Part shown: positions 7,966 to 15,503 of the stretch, piece by piece | Layout of the letters: each line of letters opens with the position of its first letter | How positions within the stretch are numbered: the first letter of the stretch is position 1 | NCBI GenBank assembly: GCA_002316795.1 | Contig: DCEE01000047.1 | Span: 30,866-61,824, forward strand | Source: Synergistaceae bacterium UBA1037 | GTDB lineage: Bacteria > Synergistota > Synergistia > Synergistales > Synergistaceae | Direction of reading: 5' to 3' | DNA: 30,959 nt | The notes under the pieces: model-generated | Database searches by the model: none | What the model was told of the DNA's origin: nothing | What the model saw: only the letters and a program-made list of their open reading frames with translations | Position numbers and translations under genes: made by a program

Positions 7966-9165
7966 TTATTTTAATTCAAATCTTATCTTTACGGGACCTT
8001 CAGTGTAAATGTCCCCGGCGGCATATATCCTGAGCCTGACATCGGACCTGGCGCCGGTAACGTCTTCAATGGTCTGCATGAACTCTGCCGTATCGATCGA
8101 GCCTACGTTGCCGCTGAGCGGATCCCTGAGTACACCGTCTCTTGCTGCCCTAAGGTTTACGTCCCTGAGCATCAGAAAAAGCATCTCTTCGGCCTCTTCC
8201 CTGGAGGACCCCTTATTTATGATCTTTTCCGCCAGCATATCCCCCGAAGCAAAAATGCGCTTTGTATTGTATGTCTCCAGTTCAGCCATCACAGGCTCTC
8301 CCTCTACTGCGTTGGAAAGGGCTGTGAGCCTCAGGAGCCAGCGTCCGGGGGTCTTTGAGAGTACGGACTTTGCCCGGTCGACCGAATTTTTATCGACAAG
8401 CGGCTTTTTTATCGCTTCGGGCTTTGTTCCGAAACGATATGCAAGGAGAGCACGGGTCTCTTCAACCAGCCTTTCGACTGCCTGATCAAGCTGATGTGGA
8501 GTCAGATCGGGTCCGCTGATGACGCCCTGTGCAAGCTTTTCCCCCGTCAGTGCGGCGATCCTGCCCTCCCTTAGACGCTGTATGTCTGCTTTGAGCCGTT
8601 CCGCTTCGTTTTTCAGCGATGCGACAGACGACTCCAGCTTTCTCGTCTCCTGTTCAAGTGCGGTCTTTTCTTCAAGAAGGACCTTTTGCTCTTCTTCTGT
8701 CTTTTCCTTTATCGCAGTCATTTTCTCAAGCTCTGCCCTTGCCTCCTTCAGGTTTTTCGTTCCTGCGGCAAGCTTCTGTTCAAGGGAGTTAAGCTCTTCC
8801 TGCTTTTCTATTACATCTCCCTTGCTCCTGAAAAGCTCCAGCTCCATGCCCTGGAGGTTGGCCCTGTTCTGCTGCAGTTCGGCCGTAAGGCTTGTGATCT
8901 GGTTCTGGACATAGTTCATGCTGAAAAGGGCTGTTCTGACAGGTTCCGAGGCCACGCTTATCACAAAGAGGGTGAAGAGTGCGATGCCGATACCGGTAAT
9001 CACGGAGATTACCCTCGACGTATATTTGGGGCGGAGCTTCAAAAAGGTGACCCTTTTTTTGCCCAGCTTCATCCCGATCATATCACCGGCCCACGCAACA
9101 AGTGCACTGACGACTGCCAGTGTTCCAAGAAGGCTCCAGTTTATCTCTCTGAAGAGTTCAAACAA
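7966..9165 (-). CDS. DUF3084 membrane/coiled-coil protein
   Basis: The 399-residue protein shows the DUF3084 family pattern. Transmembrane segment 1 at about residues 10-27 leads into the conserved GDMIGMKLGKKRVTFLKLRPKY block (27-48), then transmembrane segment 2 at 52-73. A long Glu/Lys/Leu-rich coiled coil runs from about 84 to 205, followed by a C-terminal alpha/beta region (AALTGEKLAQGVISG to the end). Function is unknown; the layout suggests a membrane-anchored scaffold with a large soluble part. The start is taken as TTG at 9165, because AGGGGAG lies 8 bases upstream. The longer frame, also from a TTG, at 9189 has no good ribosome site. A promoter candidate lies 64-95 bases upstream, so the gene likely has its own transcript. 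Confidence 0.9.
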   Translation of the reverse strand: MFELFREINWSLLGTLAVVSALVAWAGDMIGMKLGKKRVTFLKLRPKYTSRVISVITGIGIALFTLFVISVASEPVRTALFSMNYVQNQITSLTAELQQNRANLQGMELELFRSKGDVIEKQEELNSLEQKLAAGTKNLKEARAELEKMTAIKEKTEEEQKVLLEEKTALEQETRKLESSVASLKNEAERLKADIQRLREGRIAALTGEKLAQGVISGPDLTPHQLDQAVERLVEETRALLAYRFGTKPEAIKKPLVDKNSVDRAKSVLSKTPGRWLLRLTALSNAVEGEPVMAELETYNTKRIFASGDMLAEKIINKGSSREEAEEMLFLMLRDVNLRAARDGVLRDPLSGNVGSIDTAEFMQTIEDVTGARSDVRLRIYAAGDIYTEGPVKIRFELK

Positions 9166-9228
9166 CGGCTTCTCTCCCCTGCCCGACAATTTCTCAAAAC
9201 ACTTTATAAAAATAACACGACCACTGAC

Positions 9229-9260
9229 ATTATAGCAGGATAATTTTACCTGTTTTTCAA
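9229..9260 (-). promoter_or_regulatory. Candidate sigma-70 promoter with extended -10
   Basis: On the minus strand a perfect TATAAT (9229-9234) is preceded by TGC, giving the extended -10 form TGnTATAAT. A TTGAAA (9255-9260) lies 20 bases upstream of the -10. That spacing is long for a normal -35, but an extended -10 can work without one. Transcription would start near 9222, about 57 bases before the DUF3084 TTG start and just after the lat terminator hairpin. Confidence 0.55.
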
Positions 9261-9284
9261 TAATAATGCATAAATCTCAGAACA

Positions 9285-9318
9285 TGAAACTGGTCCGGCT
9301 GATGCCGGACCAGTTTCA
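9285..9318 (-). terminator. Perfect 15-bp hairpin after lat
   Basis: Arms 9285-9299 and 9304-9318 are perfect inverted complements with a 4-base loop, including the GC-rich core CTGGTCCGGC. It begins 32 bases after the lat stop, so it probably ends the lat transcript. The sequence after the hairpin on the minus strand (TGTTCTGAGATTT) is only moderately T-rich, so termination efficiency is uncertain; the hairpin could also protect the mRNA 3' end. Confidence 0.65.
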
Positions 9319-9350
9319 TTAAAAGCGACTCCCCGTGATGGGTTTGTTTT

Positions 9351-10718
9351 TTACTTCTTGAAAACGGCCTTTGCTGCCTTGCGTGATATCTCGATGCCCT
9401 TTTCGAGGTCTGCGATCGGAACATTGAGTGCCGGACGGAAGCGGACTGTGTTGCTGCCGCAGCCGAGGATGAGCATCCTGTTTGCGTGGCATTCCTTGAG
9501 GAACTTGTCGCGGAGTTCGGGCGAGCAGATATCGTATGCGCACATCAGTCCTTTGCCTCTGACGTTCCTGATGAACTCGGGGAACTCGGCCTGGAGTTCG
9601 TGGAGTCCCTTAAGAAGGGCCGGGCCGGCGACGTTGCTCACATAGTCGAGGACCTTCTCTTCGCGGTAGATCTCAAGGTACTTCGCTGCGCGGACCATGT
9701 CCACGGTGTTTCCGCCCCATGTTGAGTTGATCCGGCTTGATACCGTGAAGCAGTTCTTCTCGACTTCATCTACCCTCGGTCCTGCGACCAGTCCGCAGAC
9801 CTGGGCCTTCTTGCCGAACGAGAAGATGTCGGGTTTTACGGGTGCGTGATGTTCCCATGCCCACATCTTTCCCGTGATGCCCATTCCGCACTGGACTTCG
9901 TCAAATATCAGCATTATGTCTGACTCGTCGCAGATCTGGCGGAGCTGCTGGTAGTATTCGGTGCGGAAGTGGTTGTCGCCGCCCTCGCCCTGGATAGTCT
10001 CGATGATGATCGCGGCTATGCCGTTGGGGTCGTTGGCTATCGCATGCTTGATCTGTTTCAGCGACTGAGCTTCGAGCCATTCGACCTCTCCGATGTGGTC
10101 TTCGAGCGGGAATGTGATCTTGGGGTTGAGAACGCGCGGCCAATCCGTGAACTTGGCAAAACGCTGGTGTTTGTTGGGGTCATTGGTGTTGGTAACGGAA
10201 AGCGTGTATCCGCTGCGGCCGTGGAATGCTTCGTTGAAGTGCATGATCTTTGTCCCGACCTTGCCGTCGTACGCATCTCCCTTTGTGACCTTTCCGGCGG
10301 CAAGCAGCTTGCTGACCTTCCAGTCCATTGCCACCTTGAAGGTGTTCTCGACAGCCAGCGTACCATAGTCGATAAAGAATGTGTGTTTGAAACCGTCGGG
10401 GACTGCCACCTCTCCGAACATCTTTATGAACTCGGCCATTTCCTGAGTATATATGTCGGAGTTCGCCACTTTGTTGATGGCTGCGCGGAAGATCTTTTCC
10501 TTAAATTCGGGTGTCTCAAGCTTGGGGTGGTTCATTCCGAAGGGCGATGACGCAAAGAAGGTATAGAAGTCAAGCCAGTCGGCCCCGCTGGCCGAATCAT
10601 GGATATGGCTGCCTTTGGATCTTTCCATATCGATAACGATATCGAAACCGTCTCTGAGCAAAAGGCTTTCAATTGTCTTAAAAACATCCTTGGGCTCTAC
10701 TGAAAATTTTGCTGTCAT
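9351..10718 (-). CDS. lat: L-lysine 6-transaminase (lysine epsilon-aminotransferase)
   Basis: This class III PLP-dependent aminotransferase moves the epsilon-amino group of lysine to 2-oxoglutarate, giving 2-aminoadipate 6-semialdehyde and glutamate. Blocks recalled from the mycobacterial Lat family are present: IQGEGGDNHFR (about 242-252), LIFDEVQCGMGITGKMWAWE (270-289, with the Asp that contacts the PLP ring), FSFGKKAQVCG (299-309, with the Schiff-base lysine at 303 or 304), SSRINSTWGGN (327-337) and RGKGLMCAYD. The longest frame starts at a GTG, but AAGGAGG is only 3 bases from it; the ATG at 10718 has 8-base spacing and is preferred (455 residues). No aminoadipate semialdehyde dehydrogenase or other lysine gene is adjacent, so lat seems to be a single-gene unit used in lysine catabolism. 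GABA aminotransferase is a less likely alternative. Confidence 0.93.
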   Translation of the reverse strand: MTAKFSVEPKDVFKTIESLLLRDGFDIVIDMERSKGSHIHDSASGADWLDFYTFFASSPFGMNHPKLETPEFKEKIFRAAINKVANSDIYTQEMAEFIKMFGEVAVPDGFKHTFFIDYGTLAVENTFKVAMDWKVSKLLAAGKVTKGDAYDGKVGTKIMHFNEAFHGRSGYTLSVTNTNDPNKHQRFAKFTDWPRVLNPKITFPLEDHIGEVEWLEAQSLKQIKHAIANDPNGIAAIIIETIQGEGGDNHFRTEYYQQLRQICDESDIMLIFDEVQCGMGITGKMWAWEHHAPVKPDIFSFGKKAQVCGLVAGPRVDEVEKNCFTVSSRINSTWGGNTVDMVRAAKYLEIYREEKVLDYVSNVAGPALLKGLHELQAEFPEFIRNVRGKGLMCAYDICSPELRDKFLKECHANRMLILGCGSNTVRFRPALNVPIADLEKGIEISRKAAKAVFKK

Positions 10719-10844
10719 TTGCACTACCTCCTTAGATTTTTGTACCGTGTATCATAATTAGTTCATTATTGCTACAGGCTGATGTTATAAGTTTAATGTT
10801 CCGCTTTGCTTATATCAAGACTATATTTCCAGAATACAATACAC

Positions 10845-10992
10845 AATTTATTTCAATATCCACAATGTTTGAAGGGGGTAAATCACCCCTTTATCAAAAA
10901 AATCAAAAAATTTTAAAAAATTATTGAAATTATTCTTGATTTATTTGAGACAATTGCGAACAAATATATATAAATAAGTATTGAAATAAATT
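10845..10992. repeat. Inverted and direct TATTGAAAT motifs upstream of lat
   Basis: The 14-base AATTTATTTCAATA (10845-10858) has a perfect inverted copy, TATTGAAATAAATT (10979-10992). A shorter direct copy, TATTGAAAT, lies at 10922-10930. The three copies span about 150 bases upstream of lat and could be regulator binding sites that allow looping. The AT-rich context raises the chance of coincidence. Confidence 0.5.
10872..10891. repeat. Short GC-rich inverted repeat in AT-rich lat upstream region
   Basis: AAGGGG (10872-10877) and CCCCTT (10886-10891) form a 6-bp stem with an 8-base loop, the only GC-rich patch in its neighbourhood. It lies about 155 bases before the lat start. It may be an operator or a leader hairpin; on the plus strand it is followed by TATCAAAAAAATC rather than a T run, so it is not a plain terminator. 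Confidence 0.45.
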
Positions 10993-11039
10993 TTGATCTA
11001 TTGTTGATCATAAATTGATTTGATAATTCTAAATATAAT

Positions 11040-11063
11040 GCCGGATCTGCATTTGACTCCGGC
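11040..11063 (-). terminator. Terminator-like hairpin after mreB
   Basis: GCCGGA (11040-11045) and TCCGGC (11058-11063) make a perfect 6-bp stem with a 12-base loop, followed on the minus strand by ATTATATTTAG. It lies 80 bases after the mreB stop and would close the long ribosomal-protein to mreB unit. The long loop and broken T tract make it a weak intrinsic terminator. Confidence 0.45.
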
Positions 11064-11142
11064 GTATATTTTGGTCATATTTGTTTTCTAAAATAATTGA
11101 ATCATAGTGTTCCTTTAGTTTCTTTTGACGGATGGAGCCGGG

Positions 11143-12180
11143 TCATCTTCCCTTGTAACCGCGGCGGGTCGCAGAGTAGATCGCTCCGGTCTCCTTCAGT
11201 TTGTCAAGGGATTCAAGAGCTATGCCGGTCCCGAGAGCTACACACTCGGAGGCTGATTCGGCAACTACGGCATTTATTTCCGTCTCCTCCATGATCAGCT
11301 GGTCAAGCCCATTAAGGTATGCGCCTCCGCCTGTCAGGATTATCCCCCTGTCTATAACGTCGGCCGCAAGTTCGGGCGGTGTTTTTTCGAGGACCCTTTT
11401 AATGCCGGAGATTATCGTTCCCACCGGTTCTTCTATGGCCCTCACAACATCTGAGCTTGATACCGTGATCTGCCTCGGGAGCCCCTGAACAAGATCCCTT
11501 CCCCGGATCTCCATGGTCTTATCCGGATTTCTCTCCGTACATGAGCCGATGGTCTTCTTAAGGTCTTCCGCCGTCTGCTCTCCGATCGCCAGATTGTACT
11601 GGCGCCTCATGTACCGGATGATCGCCTCATCAAACTTGTCTCCCCCGACTCTCAGCGATTCAAAGACGACAAGTCCGCCGAGCGAGGCGATCGCGATGTC
11701 GGTCGTTCCCCCTCCTACGTCCACCACCATGTTCCCGACAGGCTCGCCTACAGGCATATTGGCACCTATCGCCGCCGCCATCGGTTCCTCAATAAGATAC
11801 GCCTCCTTGGCACCCACTTCAAGGGCAGCTTCAAGGACGGCCCGTCTTTCAACATCGGTCGCACCCGCGGGCACTCCTATCATGACCCTATGCCTGACTA
11901 TTCTCTCGATGCCGGACGTGACTTTTTTTATGAACTCCCTCAGCATTACCTCCGTCATGGTGTAGTCTGCAATTACTCCGTCACGAAGCGGACGTATGGC
12001 AACTACGTTCTCGGGAGTCCTTCCTATCATAACTTTGGCATCCTCACCTACAGAAAGGATCTTGCCTGAATTCTGGTCAAGGGCGACCACAGAGGGCTCC
12101 CTCAGGACGACTCCCTTTCCCTTAATAAATACAATTACAGTAGCAGTACCAAGATCTATGCCAATATCCTTGCTCCACAA
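11143..12180 (-). CDS. mreB: Rod shape-determining protein MreB (actin-like ATPase)
   Basis: MreB forms membrane-bound filaments that guide peptidoglycan synthesis and keep cells rod-shaped. From the TTG at 12180 the protein has 345 residues, close to the family norm, and begins MWSKDIGIDLGTATV, with the first phosphate-binding loop at about 7-15. The second loop, VVDVGGGTTDIA, is at about 152-163, and the adenosine motif IILTGGGAYLNGL is near the C-terminus. A longer frame from another TTG at 12234 lacks a ribosome site; GGGAGG lies 8 bases before 12180. It stands without mreC or mreD next to it, after truA by 70 bases. That leader can fold into hairpins near the ribosome site. A paralogue such as Mbl cannot be excluded. 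Confidence 0.94.
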   Translation of the reverse strand: MWSKDIGIDLGTATVIVFIKGKGVVLREPSVVALDQNSGKILSVGEDAKVMIGRTPENVVAIRPLRDGVIADYTMTEVMLREFIKKVTSGIERIVRHRVMIGVPAGATDVERRAVLEAALEVGAKEAYLIEEPMAAAIGANMPVGEPVGNMVVDVGGGTTDIAIASLGGLVVFESLRVGGDKFDEAIIRYMRRQYNLAIGEQTAEDLKKTIGSCTERNPDKTMEIRGRDLVQGLPRQITVSSSDVVRAIEEPVGTIISGIKRVLEKTPPELAADVIDRGIILTGGGAYLNGLDQLIMEETEINAVVAESASECVALGTGIALESLDKLKETGAIYSATRRGYKGR

Positions 12181-12192
12181 ATCAGTCAGCCT

Positions 12193-12236
12193 CCCAAACT
12201 TTTGGGGACGCCCAGCAAAGGCCCCCGTTCCCAAAC
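12193..12236 (-). promoter_or_regulatory. Inverted repeats in the mreB leader, overlapping its ribosome site
   Basis: On the minus strand, an arm at 12226-12235 (TTTGGGAACG) pairs with 12201-12210 (CGTCCCCAAA) with one mismatch. The second arm can instead pair with a following GTTTGGG copy at 12193-12199 (CCCAA, loop AAGT, TTGGG). That copy runs into the GGGAGG Shine-Dalgarno of mreB, so the two pairings are mutually exclusive. This could allow translational control, but the stems are short. Confidence 0.4.
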
Positions 12237-12250
12237 GAAATCATTTTACA

Positions 12251-13030
12251 TCATAGACAGCCGTTGTGGCTATTCCATAAAGGCTCCCTGTAGTCTATCC
12301 TCCACAAAAAAAGACCGTTCGGCGGAAAGGTCCTCCCTGCGGTACTCTTATCAAAACCAGGCAACAAAAGGGAGAGCAGCCACTCGGGTCTGCGTTCACC
12401 CTTTGCGATGAGCTCAAGGTCGCCCATTATCATCCTTACCATGTTCGTCAGAAAACCGTTTCCTTTTATCCGAAGCCACATCAGGTCTCCCCGCCTGCGC
12501 AGTCTGACTCTGTACATCGTCCTTACAGGATCGTCCGGTAAATTCGATGCTCTGCAGAAATTTGTAAAATCATGCTCTCCCTCAAGCAAAGGACATGCTC
12601 TTGCCGCAAGGCTCCAGTCCTGGCCGCTTCCCCTGATCCAATGGACAAAAGGTGCGATATGGGGGTATATCGTCTTCCCGGTCCACATGAAATATATATA
12701 CTCCCTGCCGGTTGCGTCATACCTCGCATGGAATCCGGGCCGTGTCTTTGTCAGCCTCATGGCCGTGATCCCCTGCGGGAGATTCGCGTTGAGAGCCATC
12801 AGCAGCCTGTATTCGTCCCATTCACTTGACATGTCGAAGCTGCATACCTGGGCTCTGGCGTGCACTCCCGAATCAGTCCTCCCTGCCCCCGTAACGGAGA
12901 CCGGTTTCTTGTCCAGCATCGAGAGCACCTTTTCCACCGCTTCCTGCACAGAGGGACTGTCAGGCTGGATCTGCCACCCTGAGTAGGACGCCCCGTTGTA
13001 ACTGAGCTCAGCAGCATACCTTGTCGCCAT
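12251..13030 (-). CDS. truA: tRNA pseudouridine(38-40) synthase TruA
   Basis: TruA converts uridines 38-40 of tRNA anticodon stems to pseudouridine. The protein begins MATRYAAELSYNGASYSGWQ as family members do. It carries the catalytic aspartate in GAGRTDSGVHARAQ (Asp at about 53), RYDATGREYIY, EGEHDFTNFCRAS and a C-terminal GNGFLTNMVRMIMG block. The start is set at the ATG at 13030, with AGGTGG 5 bases upstream; this ATG shares one base with the ecfT stop (TGATG), and the ATG at 13033 is an alternative. The order rplQ-ecfA1-ecfA2-ecfT-truA is common in Firmicutes, where rplM-rpsI follow; here mreB follows instead. Confidence 0.96.
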   Translation of the reverse strand: MATRYAAELSYNGASYSGWQIQPDSPSVQEAVEKVLSMLDKKPVSVTGAGRTDSGVHARAQVCSFDMSSEWDEYRLLMALNANLPQGITAMRLTKTRPGFHARYDATGREYIYFMWTGKTIYPHIAPFVHWIRGSGQDWSLAARACPLLEGEHDFTNFCRASNLPDDPVRTMYRVRLRRRGDLMWLRIKGNGFLTNMVRMIMGDLELIAKGERRPEWLLSLLLPGFDKSTAGRTFPPNGLFLWRIDYREPLWNSHNGCL

Positions 13031-13839
13031 CATGTCCACCTGTTCAAAAACAATACCGCAGCCGAGAAGAGGGCAAAGGACAAGACGGCCTTGTTTTCAG
13101 GACTCCCCCAGATGAGGGGATACATCCTTACCCTGCCTTTTCCTCCCCTGTAACACCTTGCCTCCATTGCGGAGGCAAGTGTGTCCGCCCGCTTGAATAC
13201 GAGGACAAAGAGCGGGATAAGGACCGGGATGTAAGCCCTGGCTCTTTTTAGCAGGCCGCCGCTTTCAAAATCAGCCCCTCTTGAGACCTGGGCGTTTATT
13301 ATCCTCTCCGTCTCTTCAAAAAGAGTCGGTATAAACCTCAGCGCTATAGTCATCATCATTGCCACCTCATGCGCGGGGAAGCCAAAACGGGACAGAGGGC
13401 CGAAAGCCGCCTCCAGTCCGTCCGAGAGTTCTGAAGGGTTGGTGGTGAAAGTGAGAAGGGCTGTGAACAGGACGAGCAGGTAAAGCCTCAGTCCCGTCCG
13501 AAATGCGGTGATCGTCCCTTCTGCGCTTGCTTTTAGGGGCCCTATTGAAAAAATGACCGTGCTTCCTCCCGTGAAGAAAATATGAAGGACGGAAGTAAAT
13601 ATTATCAGTATCAATATAGGCCTTGCCGAGCGCAGGAGCGATGCAGCCGGTATCTTTGAGATCTTTGCCAGGATGAAAATGAGAGAGGCCCACAGGGCCA
13701 TGGCCGGAAAGCTTTTTGTCAGAAAGATCAGGATCATTGACAGTACAGTGATCAGGAGCTTGCTGCGGGGATCCAGCCTGTGTATGAATGAGTCGGCCGG
13801 GATATACTGGCCCAGCGCCGTGCCCCTGATCAGCGGCAT
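13030..13839 (-). CDS. ecfT: Energy-coupling factor transporter transmembrane protein EcfT
   Basis: EcfT is the membrane scaffold of ECF vitamin transporters and joins the two ATPases to a substrate-binding S protein. The 269 residues show about five to six hydrophobic segments, a conserved LDPRSKLL near 22-29, and the two cytoplasmic coupling motifs SRG (186-188, in NAQVSRGADFE) and ARCYRGG (227-233). It overlaps the end of ecfA2 by 10 bases and abuts truA. No S protein is encoded nearby, so this is probably a shared (group II) energiser whose substrate proteins lie elsewhere; the transported vitamin cannot be named. Confidence 0.95.
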   Translation of the reverse strand: MPLIRGTALGQYIPADSFIHRLDPRSKLLITVLSMILIFLTKSFPAMALWASLIFILAKISKIPAASLLRSARPILILIIFTSVLHIFFTGGSTVIFSIGPLKASAEGTITAFRTGLRLYLLVLFTALLTFTTNPSELSDGLEAAFGPLSRFGFPAHEVAMMMTIALRFIPTLFEETERIINAQVSRGADFESGGLLKRARAYIPVLIPLFVLVFKRADTLASAMEARCYRGGKGRVRMYPLIWGSPENKAVLSFALFSAAVLFLNRWT

Positions 13840-14678
13840 GCTGTTCCTGACGCCCTTATCTCCTCTGCCAGTTCGAACGGGTCAGAGGTGATTTTATTTA
13901 TCCGGCCTTTTTTTTTCAGTTCAAAAGATAAAGACAGTATATCGGGAAGTATGAGGCCTTTAACGCAAATATCGGAGAGTATTTCGGATATTTCCAAAGG
14001 AGAGCCGAATGCGGTAACATCGCCATCGGATATTATCAGTATCCTGTCGCTGATATCCAGCGCAAGTTCCAGGTCATGCGTGATGTGGATGACACATTTG
14101 CCATTTTTGGACATGGCTCTTAAAAGCGACGTAAGTTCGCAGAGGCCATTAAAATCAAGCCCTGCAGAAGGTTCGTCGAGCACAAGATAGTCGGGATCCG
14201 AGGCCAGTACCGAGGCTATCGCGACCCTTCTCTTCTCCCCTCCTGAAAGCATGAAGGGATTAGCCGGCGCAAAAGATCGGTCAAGCCCTATCAGGTCCAT
14301 GGCAGCAAATATCCTCTCCTCAAGGACATCTCCGCTGAGGCCCCAGTTGGAGGGTCCGAATGAGATCTCTTCGCGGACCGTCTCAGCAAATATCTGCTGT
14401 TCCGGATACTGGAATACAAGCCCTACTGCCTGGCGTATCTTCCTCAGGTCAGCCGAATTCTTTTTTATTGACATACCGTCGACAGAGACCTCACCGGACT
14501 GGGGTATTATAAGGCCGTTGAGGTGCATGGCAAGCGTTGATTTTCCGCTTCCGGTATGGCCCACGATCGAAAGGATCTCTCCCTTTTCCGCCTCGAATGA
14601 AATGCCTTTTAGTGCGGCTGCTTCTGTAGGCAGCCCCCTGTTATAGGTATATGAAAGGTCATTTACAGTGAGAGACAT
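13830..14678 (-). CDS. ecfA2: Energy-coupling factor ATPase EcfA2
   Basis: This ABC-type ATPase of the ECF module hydrolyses ATP to drive vitamin uptake as a pair with EcfA1. Visible motifs are Walker A GHTGSGKST (40-48), the Q-loop FQYPEQQIFAETV (89-101, of the form shared by ECF ATPases), signature LSGGEKRRVAIA (144-155) and Walker B YLVLDEPSAGLD (164-175), followed by a switch histidine in HITHDLE. It has 282 residues. Its first 16 bases overlap the end of ecfA1, which suggests translational coupling and equal production of the two subunits. Confidence 0.95.
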   Translation of the reverse strand: MSLTVNDLSYTYNRGLPTEAAALKGISFEAEKGEILSIVGHTGSGKSTLAMHLNGLIIPQSGEVSVDGMSIKKNSADLRKIRQAVGLVFQYPEQQIFAETVREEISFGPSNWGLSGDVLEERIFAAMDLIGLDRSFAPANPFMLSGGEKRRVAIASVLASDPDYLVLDEPSAGLDFNGLCELTSLLRAMSKNGKCVIHITHDLELALDISDRILIISDGDVTAFGSPLEISEILSDICVKGLILPDILSLSFELKKKGRINKITSDPFELAEEIRASGTACR

Positions 14679-15499
14679 AGTTTTTCCCTTATTTCACTGA
14701 TATCGGACTTTGTCGACGGAGGTACGATCCCGTTTTTTGCAAGCTCTTCCCTAAGCACTGTGAGCGGAGGTTTTGCAAACCCCATCTCCCTCAGTCTGCG
14801 CTCTTCCATGGACAAAAATTCTTCTGTCCCGCCCTGCCATTGTATTTTTCCCTCTGCGACAACAACAGTTCTGTCTGAAAGAGCTGTCTCGTCCAGTCTG
14901 TGCGTCACCTGGACGACAGTACACCCTGAATCGTGCTCTTGCTTAACAAGATCAAGAAAAGATCTTCTGGATGCCGGGTCAAGCATTGACATCGCTTCGT
15001 CGAGCAAAAGGGCGCCCGGCCGGATGGCAAGGACGCCGGCAAGGGCAAGCCTTTGTTTCTGCCCTCCGGAGAGGGAGGAGACGGTATGCTTTCTCTTCTC
15101 CCAGAGCCCCGCTCCGAGAAGCGCTTCTTTTACTCTTGATTTGATCTCGTCGGACGGGAATCCCAGGTTTTCCGGTCCGAAAGCGGTGTCCTCTTCCACC
15201 ACGGAAGCCACGATCTGGTCTTCCGGGTTCTGGAAGACCATGGATACTTTTGACCTGATGATCTCAGTATTGTCTGCGTTCTTTGTATCCATGCCGTCAA
15301 TAAAACAACGGCCCTGCGATGGAAGCAGCAGGGCATTGAACAATTTCAGCAAAGTAGACTTTCCGGACCCGTTGGGCCCGAGGAGTGCCATCCACTCGCC
15401 GGCGCGGATTTCCAGATCGATGCCTTTAAGAACCTTTTTTTCGGTCTCCGGATACTGGAATTCCGCGCCCTCGAGACAAAGGGTCGTACCTGAACTCAT
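14663..15499 (-). CDS. ecfA1: Energy-coupling factor ATPase EcfA1
   Basis: This is the partner ATPase of EcfA2. Motifs are Walker A GPNGSGKST (41-49), Q-loop FQNPEDQIVASVVEED (89-104), signature LSGGQKQRLALAG (143-155) and Walker B ALLLDEAMSMLDP (163-175). The Walker B ends in DEA rather than the DEP of EcfA2, and the catalytic Glu is kept. The frame is open into rplQ up to 15559; the ATG at 15499, four bases after the rplQ stop, is chosen and gives 278 residues. No clear Shine-Dalgarno is seen, so reinitiation from rplQ is likely. Confidence 0.94.
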   Translation of the reverse strand: MSSGTTLCLEGAEFQYPETEKKVLKGIDLEIRAGEWMALLGPNGSGKSTLLKLFNALLLPSQGRCFIDGMDTKNADNTEIIRSKVSMVFQNPEDQIVASVVEEDTAFGPENLGFPSDEIKSRVKEALLGAGLWEKRKHTVSSLSGGQKQRLALAGVLAIRPGALLLDEAMSMLDPASRRSFLDLVKQEHDSGCTVVQVTHRLDETALSDRTVVVAEGKIQWQGGTEEFLSMEERRLREMGFAKPPLTVLREELAKNGIVPPSTKSDISEIREKLCLSL

Positions 15500-15503
15500 T
15501 AAA

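Larger units (their letters stand above)
10719..11142. other. AT-rich intergenic region between mreB and lat
   Basis: The 424 bases hold no convincing gene. The composition is far richer in A and T than the flanking genes, especially 10840-11040. It contains the lat Shine-Dalgarno AAGGAGG at the left end, a short GC hairpin (10872-10891), inverted and direct copies of TATTGAAAT, several TTGAT repeats (about 10993-11025) and a terminator-like hairpin after mreB (11040-11063). The lat promoter must lie here, but I could not pick a -35/-10 pair with good sequence and spacing. Confidence 0.8.

Noticed and set aside
10860..11040. CRISPR-like or tandem repeat array
   Set aside because: The repeats are short, irregular and AT-only, without equal spacers, so this is not a CRISPR or satellite array.
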